Assembly (NCBI RefSeq): GCF_006715725.1
Contig: NZ_VFNU01000001.1
Location: forward strand, 558,001 to 622,000
DNA from: Nocardioides sp. SLBN-35
GTDB lineage: Bacteria > Actinomycetota > Actinomycetes > Propionibacteriales > Nocardioidaceae
Reading direction: 5' to 3'
DNA: 64,000 nt
Position numbers and translations under genes: made by a program. Of this stretch, positions 32,863 to 40,238 are shown piece after piece (within the stretch, counting starts at the first letter, position 1; each line of letters opens with the position of its first letter). The notes below the pieces were generated by a model. The model was not told the origin of the DNA, did not search any database, and saw only the letters and a program-made list of their open reading frames with translations.

Positions 32863-32883
32863 GGCGGTCGCCGGGTGCGTTTG

Positions 32884-33549
32884 TCAGCGACGTGCGAAGT
32901 CCTGGGTCCACCACACCCGGTCGCCCTGCACCACGACTCCGACGCCGAGATGCCGCAGCCGGCAGTCGAGGATGTTCGCGCGGTGGCCCGGGCTGGCCAT
33001 CCAGGCCTGCATCACGGCCTTCGGCGAGCCGTAGCCCATGGCGACGTTCTCGGCGACCCGGCGCCACCGGCGGTAGCCGGCGAAGGTGATCCGCTCGCCG
33101 AGTCCGGCCTCGCCGGGGAGGTAGTGCGTCATGGTGCGGTACTGCGCCATCCCCACGCTGTGCGTGCGGGCCGAGGTGCGCAGCTTCGCGTTGGGGCGCA
33201 GCGCGCGGCAGCCGGCGCGCGCCCGCCGCCTGTTGACCAAGGTCACCACGCGGTCCTCCAGGTCGACGGCGACCGTCATCGGCATCGGGGCCGGTGTCGC
33301 GGCTCCGGGAGTGCTCGGCTGCGGGGAGGGGACCGTCTTCTGCCCGCCGAGCAGCGCGGCCAGGAGCCCGGCGAGCAGGTCGGTCAGGGTCCCGGTCAGG
33401 GGCGGGATGTCCGCCGCCGGGTTCGCCGGCGCCTTCGCGGTCGTCGTGGTGGCGGTCGCGGGTGCGGCATGGAGTGCCGCGGAAAGGGCGATCAGGACCG
33501 TGAGGACGGCCGTCGCGGCCATTCGTGTGCAGCGCAGGAGCATGCGCAC
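32884..33549 (-). CDS. CAP-domain secreted protein
   Basis: A 221-residue exported protein: signal peptide (about 1-32), a Pro/Ala/Thr-rich linker to residue 90, then a CAP domain. The domain keeps the canonical His in TSARTHSVGMAQYRTMTHYLPG, AENVAMGYGSPKAVMQAWMASPGHRANILDC with the Glu and second His, and the final VWWTQDF. The start could be GTG 33549 or ATG 33543, both with GGAGGAT upstream. It lies 21 bases from the next CAP gene, so the downstream pair could be co-transcribed. Confidence 0.9.
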   Translation of the reverse strand: MRMLLRCTRMAATAVLTVLIALSAALHAAPATATTTTAKAPANPAADIPPLTGTLTDLLAGLLAALLGGQKTVPSPQPSTPGAATPAPMPMTVAVDLEDRVVTLVNRRRARAGCRALRPNAKLRTSARTHSVGMAQYRTMTHYLPGEAGLGERITFAGYRRWRRVAENVAMGYGSPKAVMQAWMASPGHRANILDCRLRHLGVGVVVQGDRVWWTQDFARR

Positions 33550-33659
33550 GATCCTCCGACGTCCGACGGCGCCACCGCGTCGGTGCTCCGTGCGGGACCT
33601 GCTAGTCCCGAAGGACTAGGAAAAGGCCGCGATCGTCGCCGGGCGCCGACGGCCCGGGG

Positions 33660-34193
33660 TCAGCGGACCCCGAAGTCCTGGGTCCACCACAGCTGGTCGT
33701 CCTGCAGCACCACGCCCACGCCGATCTCCCGCAGCCGGCAGTTGAGGATGTTGTGCCGGTGGTCCGGGCTGTTCATCCACGCCGTCATCACCGACTCGGG
33801 GGAGCTGAAGCCGCGCGCGATGTTCTCGGCGACCAGGTTCCAGCCGCGGTAGCCCGCACGCGTGATCCGGGTCGAGAACGTCGCCTCGCCCGGCAGCTGG
33901 TGCGACATCACCCCGGCCTGCGCCATCGCGACGGTGTGCCGACGGGCGGCCTTGCGCAGCTGCTTCGACGGCTTCAGCGCCCGGCAGCCGTTGCCCGTGC
34001 GCTGCTCGTTGACCAGGGCGACGACCTGGTCCTCCATCGCCCGCTGGACCAGCCTGCGGGCCGGCGCCACGTCGGGGGCGACCGGTCGCAACAGGGCGGC
34101 GGTCGTCGTACCCGTGCCGGCATCGGCGGCGGTCGGTGCCAGCAGCCCCAGGCCGAGCACGAGGCACGGCACGAGGGCGAGCAAGCGGGTCAT
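33660..34193 (-). CDS. CAP-domain secreted protein
   Basis: A 177-residue exported protein with signal peptide (MTRLLALVPCLV and onward, cleavage near ADA at residue 24) and a CAP domain. The canonical groove residues are present: RHTVAMAQAGVMSH, AENIARGFSSPESVMTAWMNSPDHRHNILNC and LWWTQDFGVR. The start at 34193 is chosen because it begins the signal peptide; the frame stays open further upstream. It is the first of three CAP genes in tandem and the most typical one. It diverges from the M13 peptidase gene. Confidence 0.9.
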   Translation of the reverse strand: MTRLLALVPCLVLGLGLLAPTAADAGTGTTTAALLRPVAPDVAPARRLVQRAMEDQVVALVNEQRTGNGCRALKPSKQLRKAARRHTVAMAQAGVMSHQLPGEATFSTRITRAGYRGWNLVAENIARGFSSPESVMTAWMNSPDHRHNILNCRLREIGVGVVLQDDQLWWTQDFGVR

Positions 34194-34312
34194 GTCCTGC
34201 TGATCGGTGGCCGGGCCGGGGTCCTGAGTGCACGCCCGGAAATCGGGACCATGGTCCTCGCGAGCCACACCACGGCGAGACGCGGCCGCCACCCCATGCG
34301 TAGGCTCGGCGC

Positions 34313-36262
34313 GTGAGCATCCTCGACGACGCCCGTCCGGGCATGGACCTCGACATCCGCCCGCAGGACGACCTGTTCGGCCACGTCAACGGCACCTGGC
34401 TGACCGAGTCCGAGATCCCCTCCGACAGGTCGAGCTGGGGACCCTTTGTCCAGCTCGCCGACCAAGCGGAGGAGGACGTGCGGGTCATCATCACCGAGCT
34501 CGCCGCCGCGGGCGACGGCGACGAGGACGCGCGCAAGATCGCCGACCTGTTCAACTCCTTCATGGACACCGACCGGGTCGAGGCGGCCGGCCTCGCGCCC
34601 GCCCAGCCGCTGGTCGACGCGGTCGCCGGGCTGCGCGACGTCCGCGACGTCGCGGCCTTCCTCGGCGAGTTCGAGCGGATCGGCGGCTACGGCCTGTTCG
34701 GGTCCTACATCGACACCGACAGCCGCCAGTCCGACCGCTACCTGTTCCACGTGGTGCAGGGCGGCCTCGGCCTGCCCGACGAGTCCTACTACCGCGACGA
34801 CAAGTTCGCCGACATCCGCACGGCGTACGTCGCCTACCTGTCCCGGCTGCTCACCCTCGGCGGCCACGCCGACCCCGACGCCGCCGCACAACGGATCCTC
34901 GCCCTCGACACCGAGCTCGCCAAGGGCCACTGGGAGCGCGCGGAGACGCGCGACGTCCAGAAGACCTACAACCTGATGACCGCCGACGAGCTGAAGGCGC
35001 TGTGCCCGGCCTTCGACTGGGACGCCTACATCACCAACCTCGGTGGCCACCTCAGCGGCGAGCACGCGACCATCGCGGAGGTCGTGGTCAAGCAGCCGTC
35101 GTACCTCGAGCACCTCTCCGGTGTCCTCGAGTCGGAGCCGCTCGAGGCCTGGCGCGACTGGTTCCTCTCGCGGGTGCTGCGCTCGGCGGCGCCGTACCTC
35201 TCCGAGGCGTTCGTCGAGACCAACTTCGACTTCTACGGCCGCACCCTGTCCGGCACCCCCGAGCTGCGGGCCCGCTGGAAGCGCGCGGTGTCCTTCGTCG
35301 AGGGCGCGATGGGCGAGGCCGTCGGCAAGGAGTACGTCGCCCGCCACTTCCCGCCCGCCAGCAAGGCGATGATGGACGAGCTGGTCGCCAACCTGCTCGC
35401 CGCCTACCGCCAGTCGATCAGCAAGCTCGACTGGATGGGCGAGGAGACCAAGGAGCGGGCCTACGAGAAGCTCGCCACCTTCCGGCCCAAGATCGGCTAC
35501 CCGGAGAGGTTCCGCGACTACAGCGCGCTGGTCGTCGTCCCCGACGACCTGGTGGCCAACGCCCAGGCGGCCGCCGGCTTCGAGACCGACCGCCAGCTCG
35601 CCAAGATCGGCTCCCCGGTCGACCGCGACGAGTGGTTCATGCTCCCGCAGACCGTCAACGCCTACTACAACCCCGGCACCAACGAGATCTGCTTCCCGGC
35701 CGGGATCCTGCAGCGGCCGTTCTTCAGCCCCGACGCGCTCGAGGCGGAGAACTACGGCGGCATCGGCGCGGTCATCGGGCACGAGGTCGGCCACGGCTTC
35801 GACGACCAGGGCGCGCAGTACGACGGCGACGGCAACCTCAACGACTGGTGGACCGCCGACGACAAGGCCGCGTTCGAGGTGAAGTCGAAGGCCCTCATCG
35901 CGCAGTACGACGCCTTCTCCCCACGCAACCTGCCCGGCGAGCACGTCAACGGCGCGCTGACCGTCGGCGAGAACATCGGCGACCTGGGTGGCCTCACCAT
36001 CGCCCACACCGCCTTCCAGATCGCGCAGGGCGGCGCCGCCTCGCTCGAGGACCGCACCAAGCTGTTCCTCAACTGGGCCTACGTGTGGCGCACCAAGCGC
36101 CGCCTCGAGCAGGAGCAGCAGTACCTCACCATCGACCCGCACAGCCCGCCGGAGTTCCGCGCCAACATCGTGCGCAACCTCGACGAGTTCCACGAGGTCT
36201 TCGACACCGCGCCCGGCGACGGGCTGTGGCTCGATCCCGCGGACCGGGTGCGCATCTGGTGA
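34313..36262 (+). CDS. M13 family metallopeptidase (PepO/neprilysin-like)
   Basis: A 649-residue zinc endopeptidase. The zinc motif is HEVGH at residues 490-494, the third ligand is E553 in GENIGDLGG with the catalytic-helper D557, and NAYYNPGTNEICFPAGILQ precedes them as in the family. There is no signal peptide or TM helix, so unlike eukaryotic neprilysins it should be cytoplasmic, as in many actinobacteria and PepO. It cleaves small peptides. The GTG start is preceded by TAGGCT 6 bases away (leaderless). The next gene overlaps its stop. Confidence 0.95.
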   Translation: MSILDDARPGMDLDIRPQDDLFGHVNGTWLTESEIPSDRSSWGPFVQLADQAEEDVRVIITELAAAGDGDEDARKIADLFNSFMDTDRVEAAGLAPAQPLVDAVAGLRDVRDVAAFLGEFERIGGYGLFGSYIDTDSRQSDRYLFHVVQGGLGLPDESYYRDDKFADIRTAYVAYLSRLLTLGGHADPDAAAQRILALDTELAKGHWERAETRDVQKTYNLMTADELKALCPAFDWDAYITNLGGHLSGEHATIAEVVVKQPSYLEHLSGVLESEPLEAWRDWFLSRVLRSAAPYLSEAFVETNFDFYGRTLSGTPELRARWKRAVSFVEGAMGEAVGKEYVARHFPPASKAMMDELVANLLAAYRQSISKLDWMGEETKERAYEKLATFRPKIGYPERFRDYSALVVVPDDLVANAQAAAGFETDRQLAKIGSPVDRDEWFMLPQTVNAYYNPGTNEICFPAGILQRPFFSPDALEAENYGGIGAVIGHEVGHGFDDQGAQYDGDGNLNDWWTADDKAAFEVKSKALIAQYDAFSPRNLPGEHVNGALTVGENIGDLGGLTIAHTAFQIAQGGAASLEDRTKLFLNWAYVWRTKRRLEQEQQYLTIDPHSPPEFRANIVRNLDEFHEVFDTAPGDGLWLDPADRVRIW

Positions 36263-37008
36263 ACGCCGAGGGACCCCGCGAACGCTCGGGCGATCCGGGG
36301 CGGTGGCCTCGCTACCAGCGACCGGGGACCGACGACGTCGAGCGGGAATCGCGCGACGCAGCCGGCCGTCCCCTGCCCGAGGCGTCGGCGCCCGCGGGGC
36401 GCGCGCCGACCTCGCGGTCCAGCAGGCGGCGTCGTCGCGGACGCCGGCGCCTGGGCTCGGCCGTGGTCGTGCTGGCGGTCTTCGGGGTGGTCCGCGCCGT
36501 CGCCGGCGGAGGCGAGCAGGCCCCCGAACCGCTGCCGGCCGAGGACGCCTACGAGCCGATCGCGACCGAGCAGGGCTTCGACGCGCTCGGCGACGCCCTG
36601 ACCGAGAAGACCGGGAGCACCCAGATCCTTGAGCTCCGCGGCTACGGCACCGACGACATGCAGGTGACCGTTCCGCCGGAGCAGGAGGGCGATCTCGCCG
36701 AGGTGTGGCGCTGGGACGGCCAGACCCTGGAGAAGTGGCTCGGGGAGAAGGCGGGCGACAAGCTGCCCTTCGACCTCGACGATGTCGACCCGAATGTCCT
36801 GGTCGATGTCGACGAGGACGCGCGTAGCCGCAGCGAGGGGCGGATCAGCGACAGCAGGTACGACGTCGAGAAGCCGGTCGACGCCGACTACGACCACTGG
36901 ATCTACCTGAAGGTCTACGAGGTCGACCACGGGGGAGTCACCCTGTGGGCCGACCTCGAGGGGAACGTCGAGTCCGACCTGGTCAACAAGAACTGGCGCG
37001 ACGACTGA
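36259..37008 (+). CDS. Single-pass membrane protein of unknown function
   Basis: A 249-residue protein. The first 65 residues are charged, ending in an Arg cluster (SSRRRRRGRRR). One hydrophobic helix follows (about 67-85), then an acidic outer domain of about 160 residues rich in Asp, Glu and Trp. The GTG start overlaps the stop of the M13 peptidase by 4 bases (GTGA), so translation is coupled. The Arg-rich stop-transfer before the helix predicts N-in orientation. I do not recognise the outer domain; it could be a partner of the peptidase only by proximity. Confidence 0.8.
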   Translation: MNAEGPRERSGDPGRWPRYQRPGTDDVERESRDAAGRPLPEASAPAGRAPTSRSSRRRRRGRRRLGSAVVVLAVFGVVRAVAGGGEQAPEPLPAEDAYEPIATEQGFDALGDALTEKTGSTQILELRGYGTDDMQVTVPPEQEGDLAEVWRWDGQTLEKWLGEKAGDKLPFDLDDVDPNVLVDVDEDARSRSEGRISDSRYDVEKPVDADYDHWIYLKVYEVDHGGVTLWADLEGNVESDLVNKNWRDD

Positions 37009-37023
37009 GTGGCGCTCGCCGGG

Positions 37024-37617
37024 TCAGTTGATCAGGAACGTGAAGCCCTGGTCGGCCTGGTAGATGTCGCCGCCGAAGGCGCGTTGGTAGGTGAAGACGG
37101 CGAAGCCACCGACGCAGTCGGGCTCGTTCGCCGCCCACACCTCGACGATCGCCTCGCCGTCGGTGCCGGCGTTCGTGGCGTCGTTGGCGTAGTTGGGTGT
37201 CGCGACCAGGACCGAGGTGGTCGCGTCGACCGGTGTCGGAGTGCCACTGAGCCTGATGCAGAACTTGCCGATGCTGAGCCTCACGACGGTGGCGGACACG
37301 CCCGGGGCGCCGTGGAACCGAGCCAGCGTCCCGGAGGTGCTCACCAGCCCCGACGCCCTCGCGCCGGCCAGCTCGTAGCGTGCAGGCTGGCCCAGGTCCG
37401 CCGTACCCAGCGATGCATCGGTGACATCAGCGCCCGTCACGGAGCCGTCGGCGACGTCGGCGCCAGTGAGGTTGTTGTTCCTGATGTCCTTGGTCGTGAC
37501 GGTGCTGTTCTTGATCTGCTTGCCGGTGATCATCGCGCCGGCGACCGCGCCGCCGGTGCCGGCAGTCAGGACCAGGCCGGTCGCCACGGCCACGGCAGCC
37601 AGAGCGGCCCGGCTCAC
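37024..37617 (-). CDS. Secreted protein with pentapeptide-like N-terminal repeat
   Basis: A 197-residue exported protein. A signal peptide (about 1-27) is followed by short repeats of the form I-K-N-S-x-V-T-x-K-D and G-x-D-V-x-D-G-S-V-T (about 30-72), a type often seen at the start of actinobacterial surface proteins. The rest is a beta-rich domain with two Cys (about 128 and 170). The GTG start overlaps the stop of the upstream lipoprotein by 4 bases, so the two form an operon. Function unknown. Confidence 0.82.
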   Translation of the reverse strand: MSRAALAAVAVATGLVLTAGTGGAVAGAMITGKQIKNSTVTTKDIRNNNLTGADVADGSVTGADVTDASLGTADLGQPARYELAGARASGLVSTSGTLARFHGAPGVSATVVRLSIGKFCIRLSGTPTPVDATTSVLVATPNYANDATNAGTDGEAIVEVWAANEPDCVGGFAVFTYQRAFGGDIYQADQGFTFLIN

Positions 37618-38189
37618 CGGGCGGCCTCCACCATCAGGCGCAGCAGCCTCTCGCTGGTCGCGACGAGCTCGTCCTCGGACAGACCGACGCCCTGCGCGAG
37701 GTTGAGCGTGTAGACGACATGACCGACGAGTGCCCCGCCGGCGACCTGCAGGTTCTCGCCGCCGGCGATGGTGCCGATGTCGACGTACGCCGCATCCCCG
37801 ATGCCGTCGAGGTCGTGCCGGGCGGGGTCGTCCAGCGCGGCGGTCGTGCCCGACTGGTAGGTCTCGTAGCCCCCGCCCGCCTGCACGTCGGTCGCGCCGA
37901 GCGATCCGCTGAGGGCGCGGGGGTCCTCCTGGTCGAACTCGCACGCGTCGAACGGGCCGGTGCTCGTGCTCACCGCGGCCCCCACAGCGGCGGTGAGCTC
38001 GTCGGCCGTCACCAGGTCACAGAACATCGGGAGGTCCGCGGCGGTCGGGGCGGAGCCGGACGCGGAGGCCGAGGTGCCGGTGGGCGGCGGTACGTCGCCC
38101 GCCGCCTCGCCCCCGTCGTCGCTGTCGTTGCACCCGGCCGTCAGCACGGCCACCAGGGCCAGCCCGCCGATCGTCCCCGTCCACCGCAT
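37614..38189 (-). CDS. DUF3558-like lipoprotein
   Basis: A 191-residue lipoprotein with lipobox TAGC (Cys at about residue 20), a Ser/Ala/Pro-rich spacer, then a domain starting PMFCDLVTADELTAAVG and containing a paired Cys (FDACEF). This pattern, with a closing DELVATSERLLRLM helix, resembles the DUF3558 lipoproteins of mycobacteria and relatives. It is anchored outside the membrane; role unknown. It is the first gene of a two-gene operon with the repeat-bearing secreted protein. Confidence 0.82.
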   Translation of the reverse strand: MRWTGTIGGLALVAVLTAGCNDSDDGGEAAGDVPPPTGTSASASGSAPTAADLPMFCDLVTADELTAAVGAAVSTSTGPFDACEFDQEDPRALSGSLGATDVQAGGGYETYQSGTTAALDDPARHDLDGIGDAAYVDIGTIAGGENLQVAGGALVGHVVYTLNLAQGVGLSEDELVATSERLLRLMVEAAR

Positions 38190-38312
38190 CCGGTCACCTC
38201 CGTGTCTCGCGGCGACCGACTCTTCCCGACCGGGCGGGGCCGCGTCGGTAGGGAATGGTCGTAATCCCGGATCCGGCCGTGCGGCGGCGCGGCCCGTGGG
38301 AGCGTTCGGGTC

Positions 38313-39932
38313 ATGGACCGCGACGCCCTGCTCGACGACGTGCTCCGGCACCTGGCGGAGGGGACGCCGCAGGTGGCGCGCGCAGCCTGCCTGGCCGCGG
38401 CGGCCGGTGGGGGCGGCGGTGCGGCGTACGGGCTGGCCGCGCTCGCCGACTTCTGGCTCGGCGACTTCGCCGGCGCGACCCGGCATGCGTCGTACGGGCT
38501 CGGGGAGGCGACGGACGACCCGACCCGGGCGATGTGCAGCGCGACGGCCGCACTCGCGGCGGGCGGCGACCTGGCCGCACCTCCCGTCGACCTGGCCGGC
38601 CTGCGCGGCCTGCTCGCGGCGGCCGACGCGCCGGGGTCGCGCTGGTGGTCGGCAGTGCGGTACGTCGCCGCCGAGGCGGCCCTCGTCGGTGCCCGGATCC
38701 GCGACGCCGCGGAGGTCGACGCCCTCGGCCCGCCGGCCGGCGAGTCCTGGACGGGCCACCCGTTCGCACCCGTGCTGTGGATCTGCCAAGCCCGGATCGC
38801 CGCCTTCTCCGGCCGGATCGAGGCAGCCGACGCCCTGCTCGCACCCATGCGTGCCTCCGTCGTCGCCGGCTCGCGCGTCGCGCCCGTCGTGGAGTCGGTG
38901 GCCGTGCTCGTGCGCGGCAACGCCGGCGACGAGGAGGTCGTCCGGGTGGCGGAGGCGATCGCCGCGCAGGTCCCCGCCGAGCCTCGCGACTTCATCGACC
39001 GCGGCGCGCTGCTACTCCTGTCGTACGGCGCGATCGCGCTCTACGACGTGGCGACGGCCGCTGCGCTCGCCTTCCGTGCCGGCTCCGACGAGGCGCTCAG
39101 CCACTGCACGCTGATCGACCGCGCGATCAGCTTCGAGATGTTCCTCCACGCCGCCCTCCTCGAGCAGGACCGGGGCGCGGTCGCGGCCTGGCTCGCCGCC
39201 CTGGCGGACCTCGCTGCCCACCCGATCACCGAGCCGACCGTGCAGCGCGCCCGCGCCCGGGTGGCGATCGAGGCCGGCGACGCCGTGACCGCCATCGACC
39301 TGCTGACGGCGAGCATCGAACGCTGCGTCGCCGACGAGCGCCGGGTCGAGGCGGGCGAGGGCCAGATCCTGCTCGCCCGCGCCCGGATCCTCGCCGCCGA
39401 CCTCGGTACGGCGTCCCGCGGCCTGCGCACCCTCGTCGCCGAGAGCGACCGGACCGGGTTCGGGGCACTGCGCCGCGCCGCGGGCGTCGCCCTCGCCGGC
39501 TCCGGTCGCCGACTGCCCCCAGTGGCCGGAGCCGGCTGGGCGGCCCTCTCCGCACGCGAGGCCGAGGTCGCCCGCGCGGTCCTGGCCGGCCAGGAGGTCG
39601 AGGAGATCGCGGCCTCCCTGTTCCTCTCGCCCCGCACGGTCCGCACCCACCTGTCCCGCGTGCTCTGCGCCTTCGGCGTCGCCACCCGGGTCGGGCTGCT
39701 CGCCGCCGTCGGTGACGACCTCCCCTCGCAGGCGCCCCCGGGTGCGCCGACCCTCAGCCCCCGGCAGGCCGAGGTCGCCGCGCTCGTCGCCGCCGGTCGG
39801 ACCAATCCGCAGATCGCCGGCGAGCTCGGCATCTCGGTCAAGGGCGTCGAGAAGCACGTCGGCGACGTACTGCTGCGCTGGAACGCCGGGTCGCGCTTCG
39901 AGCTGGCCCGGATCTGGTGGTCCCTGGCCTGA
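38313..39932 (+). CDS. LuxR-type regulator with two tandem GerE helix-turn-helix domains
   Basis: A 539-residue regulator. Residues 1-400 are Ala-rich helical repeats that look like a TPR-type sensor without a Walker ATPase site, unlike typical LAL regulators. Two GerE domains follow: the first at about 411-465 (LSAREAEVARAVLAGQEVEEIAASLFLS) and the second at about 481-537 (LSPRQAEVAALVAAGRTNPQIAGELGIS). Two full LuxR HTH domains in one chain are unusual. It is transcribed away from the lipoprotein operon, and a strong hairpin follows its stop. Confidence 0.9.
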   Translation: MDRDALLDDVLRHLAEGTPQVARAACLAAAAGGGGGAAYGLAALADFWLGDFAGATRHASYGLGEATDDPTRAMCSATAALAAGGDLAAPPVDLAGLRGLLAAADAPGSRWWSAVRYVAAEAALVGARIRDAAEVDALGPPAGESWTGHPFAPVLWICQARIAAFSGRIEAADALLAPMRASVVAGSRVAPVVESVAVLVRGNAGDEEVVRVAEAIAAQVPAEPRDFIDRGALLLLSYGAIALYDVATAAALAFRAGSDEALSHCTLIDRAISFEMFLHAALLEQDRGAVAAWLAALADLAAHPITEPTVQRARARVAIEAGDAVTAIDLLTASIERCVADERRVEAGEGQILLARARILAADLGTASRGLRTLVAESDRTGFGALRRAAGVALAGSGRRLPPVAGAGWAALSAREAEVARAVLAGQEVEEIAASLFLSPRTVRTHLSRVLCAFGVATRVGLLAAVGDDLPSQAPPGAPTLSPRQAEVAALVAAGRTNPQIAGELGISVKGVEKHVGDVLLRWNAGSRFELARIWWSLA

Positions 39933-40238
39933 GACCGCCCGGAAGGTTCCCCCGGACGACCGCCCGGAAATAGGTGCAGCCGCTGGCGTCTCGGGTCACC
40001 AGCGGCTGCAGATAGAACTCTACGGGGCCGGTGGTGGGACCGTCTCGGGAATCGTCAGGATCGCCGGTAAAGAATCTCAGCCGCCGAGCCGGGACTGCCC
40101 GCGCAGCCCGGCCACCTCCCCGATCACGGTGAAGTCCGTGTCCGATCGGATCGCAAGGGTCGCTTGCCGGTCTCGGTGGTGAACCTCCCTGTGGATGCTC
40201 GGGCCGACGTGTCGGGCGCCGCTGGTAGACACGGGGGC
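39933..40238 (+). other. 306-base intergenic region with terminator hairpin
   Basis: Holds no gene I can support. Just after the stop codon of the regulator are two copies of GACCGCCCGGAA (39934 and 39958). Then comes a strong hairpin with arms TGCAGCCGCTGG (39975-39986) and CCAGCGGCTGCA (39999-40010), the likely terminator. The final part carries the RecQ promoter: TAGACA at 40226-40231, 7 bases before the ATG. A minus-strand frame near 40080-40160 reads protein-like but has no start codon. Confidence 0.7.

Noticed and set aside
40077..40160. Minus-strand segment reading IRSDTDFTVIGEVAGLRG
   Set aside because: Protein-like, but no start codon with a ribosome site or -10 box is found in frame; probably chance or a remnant.
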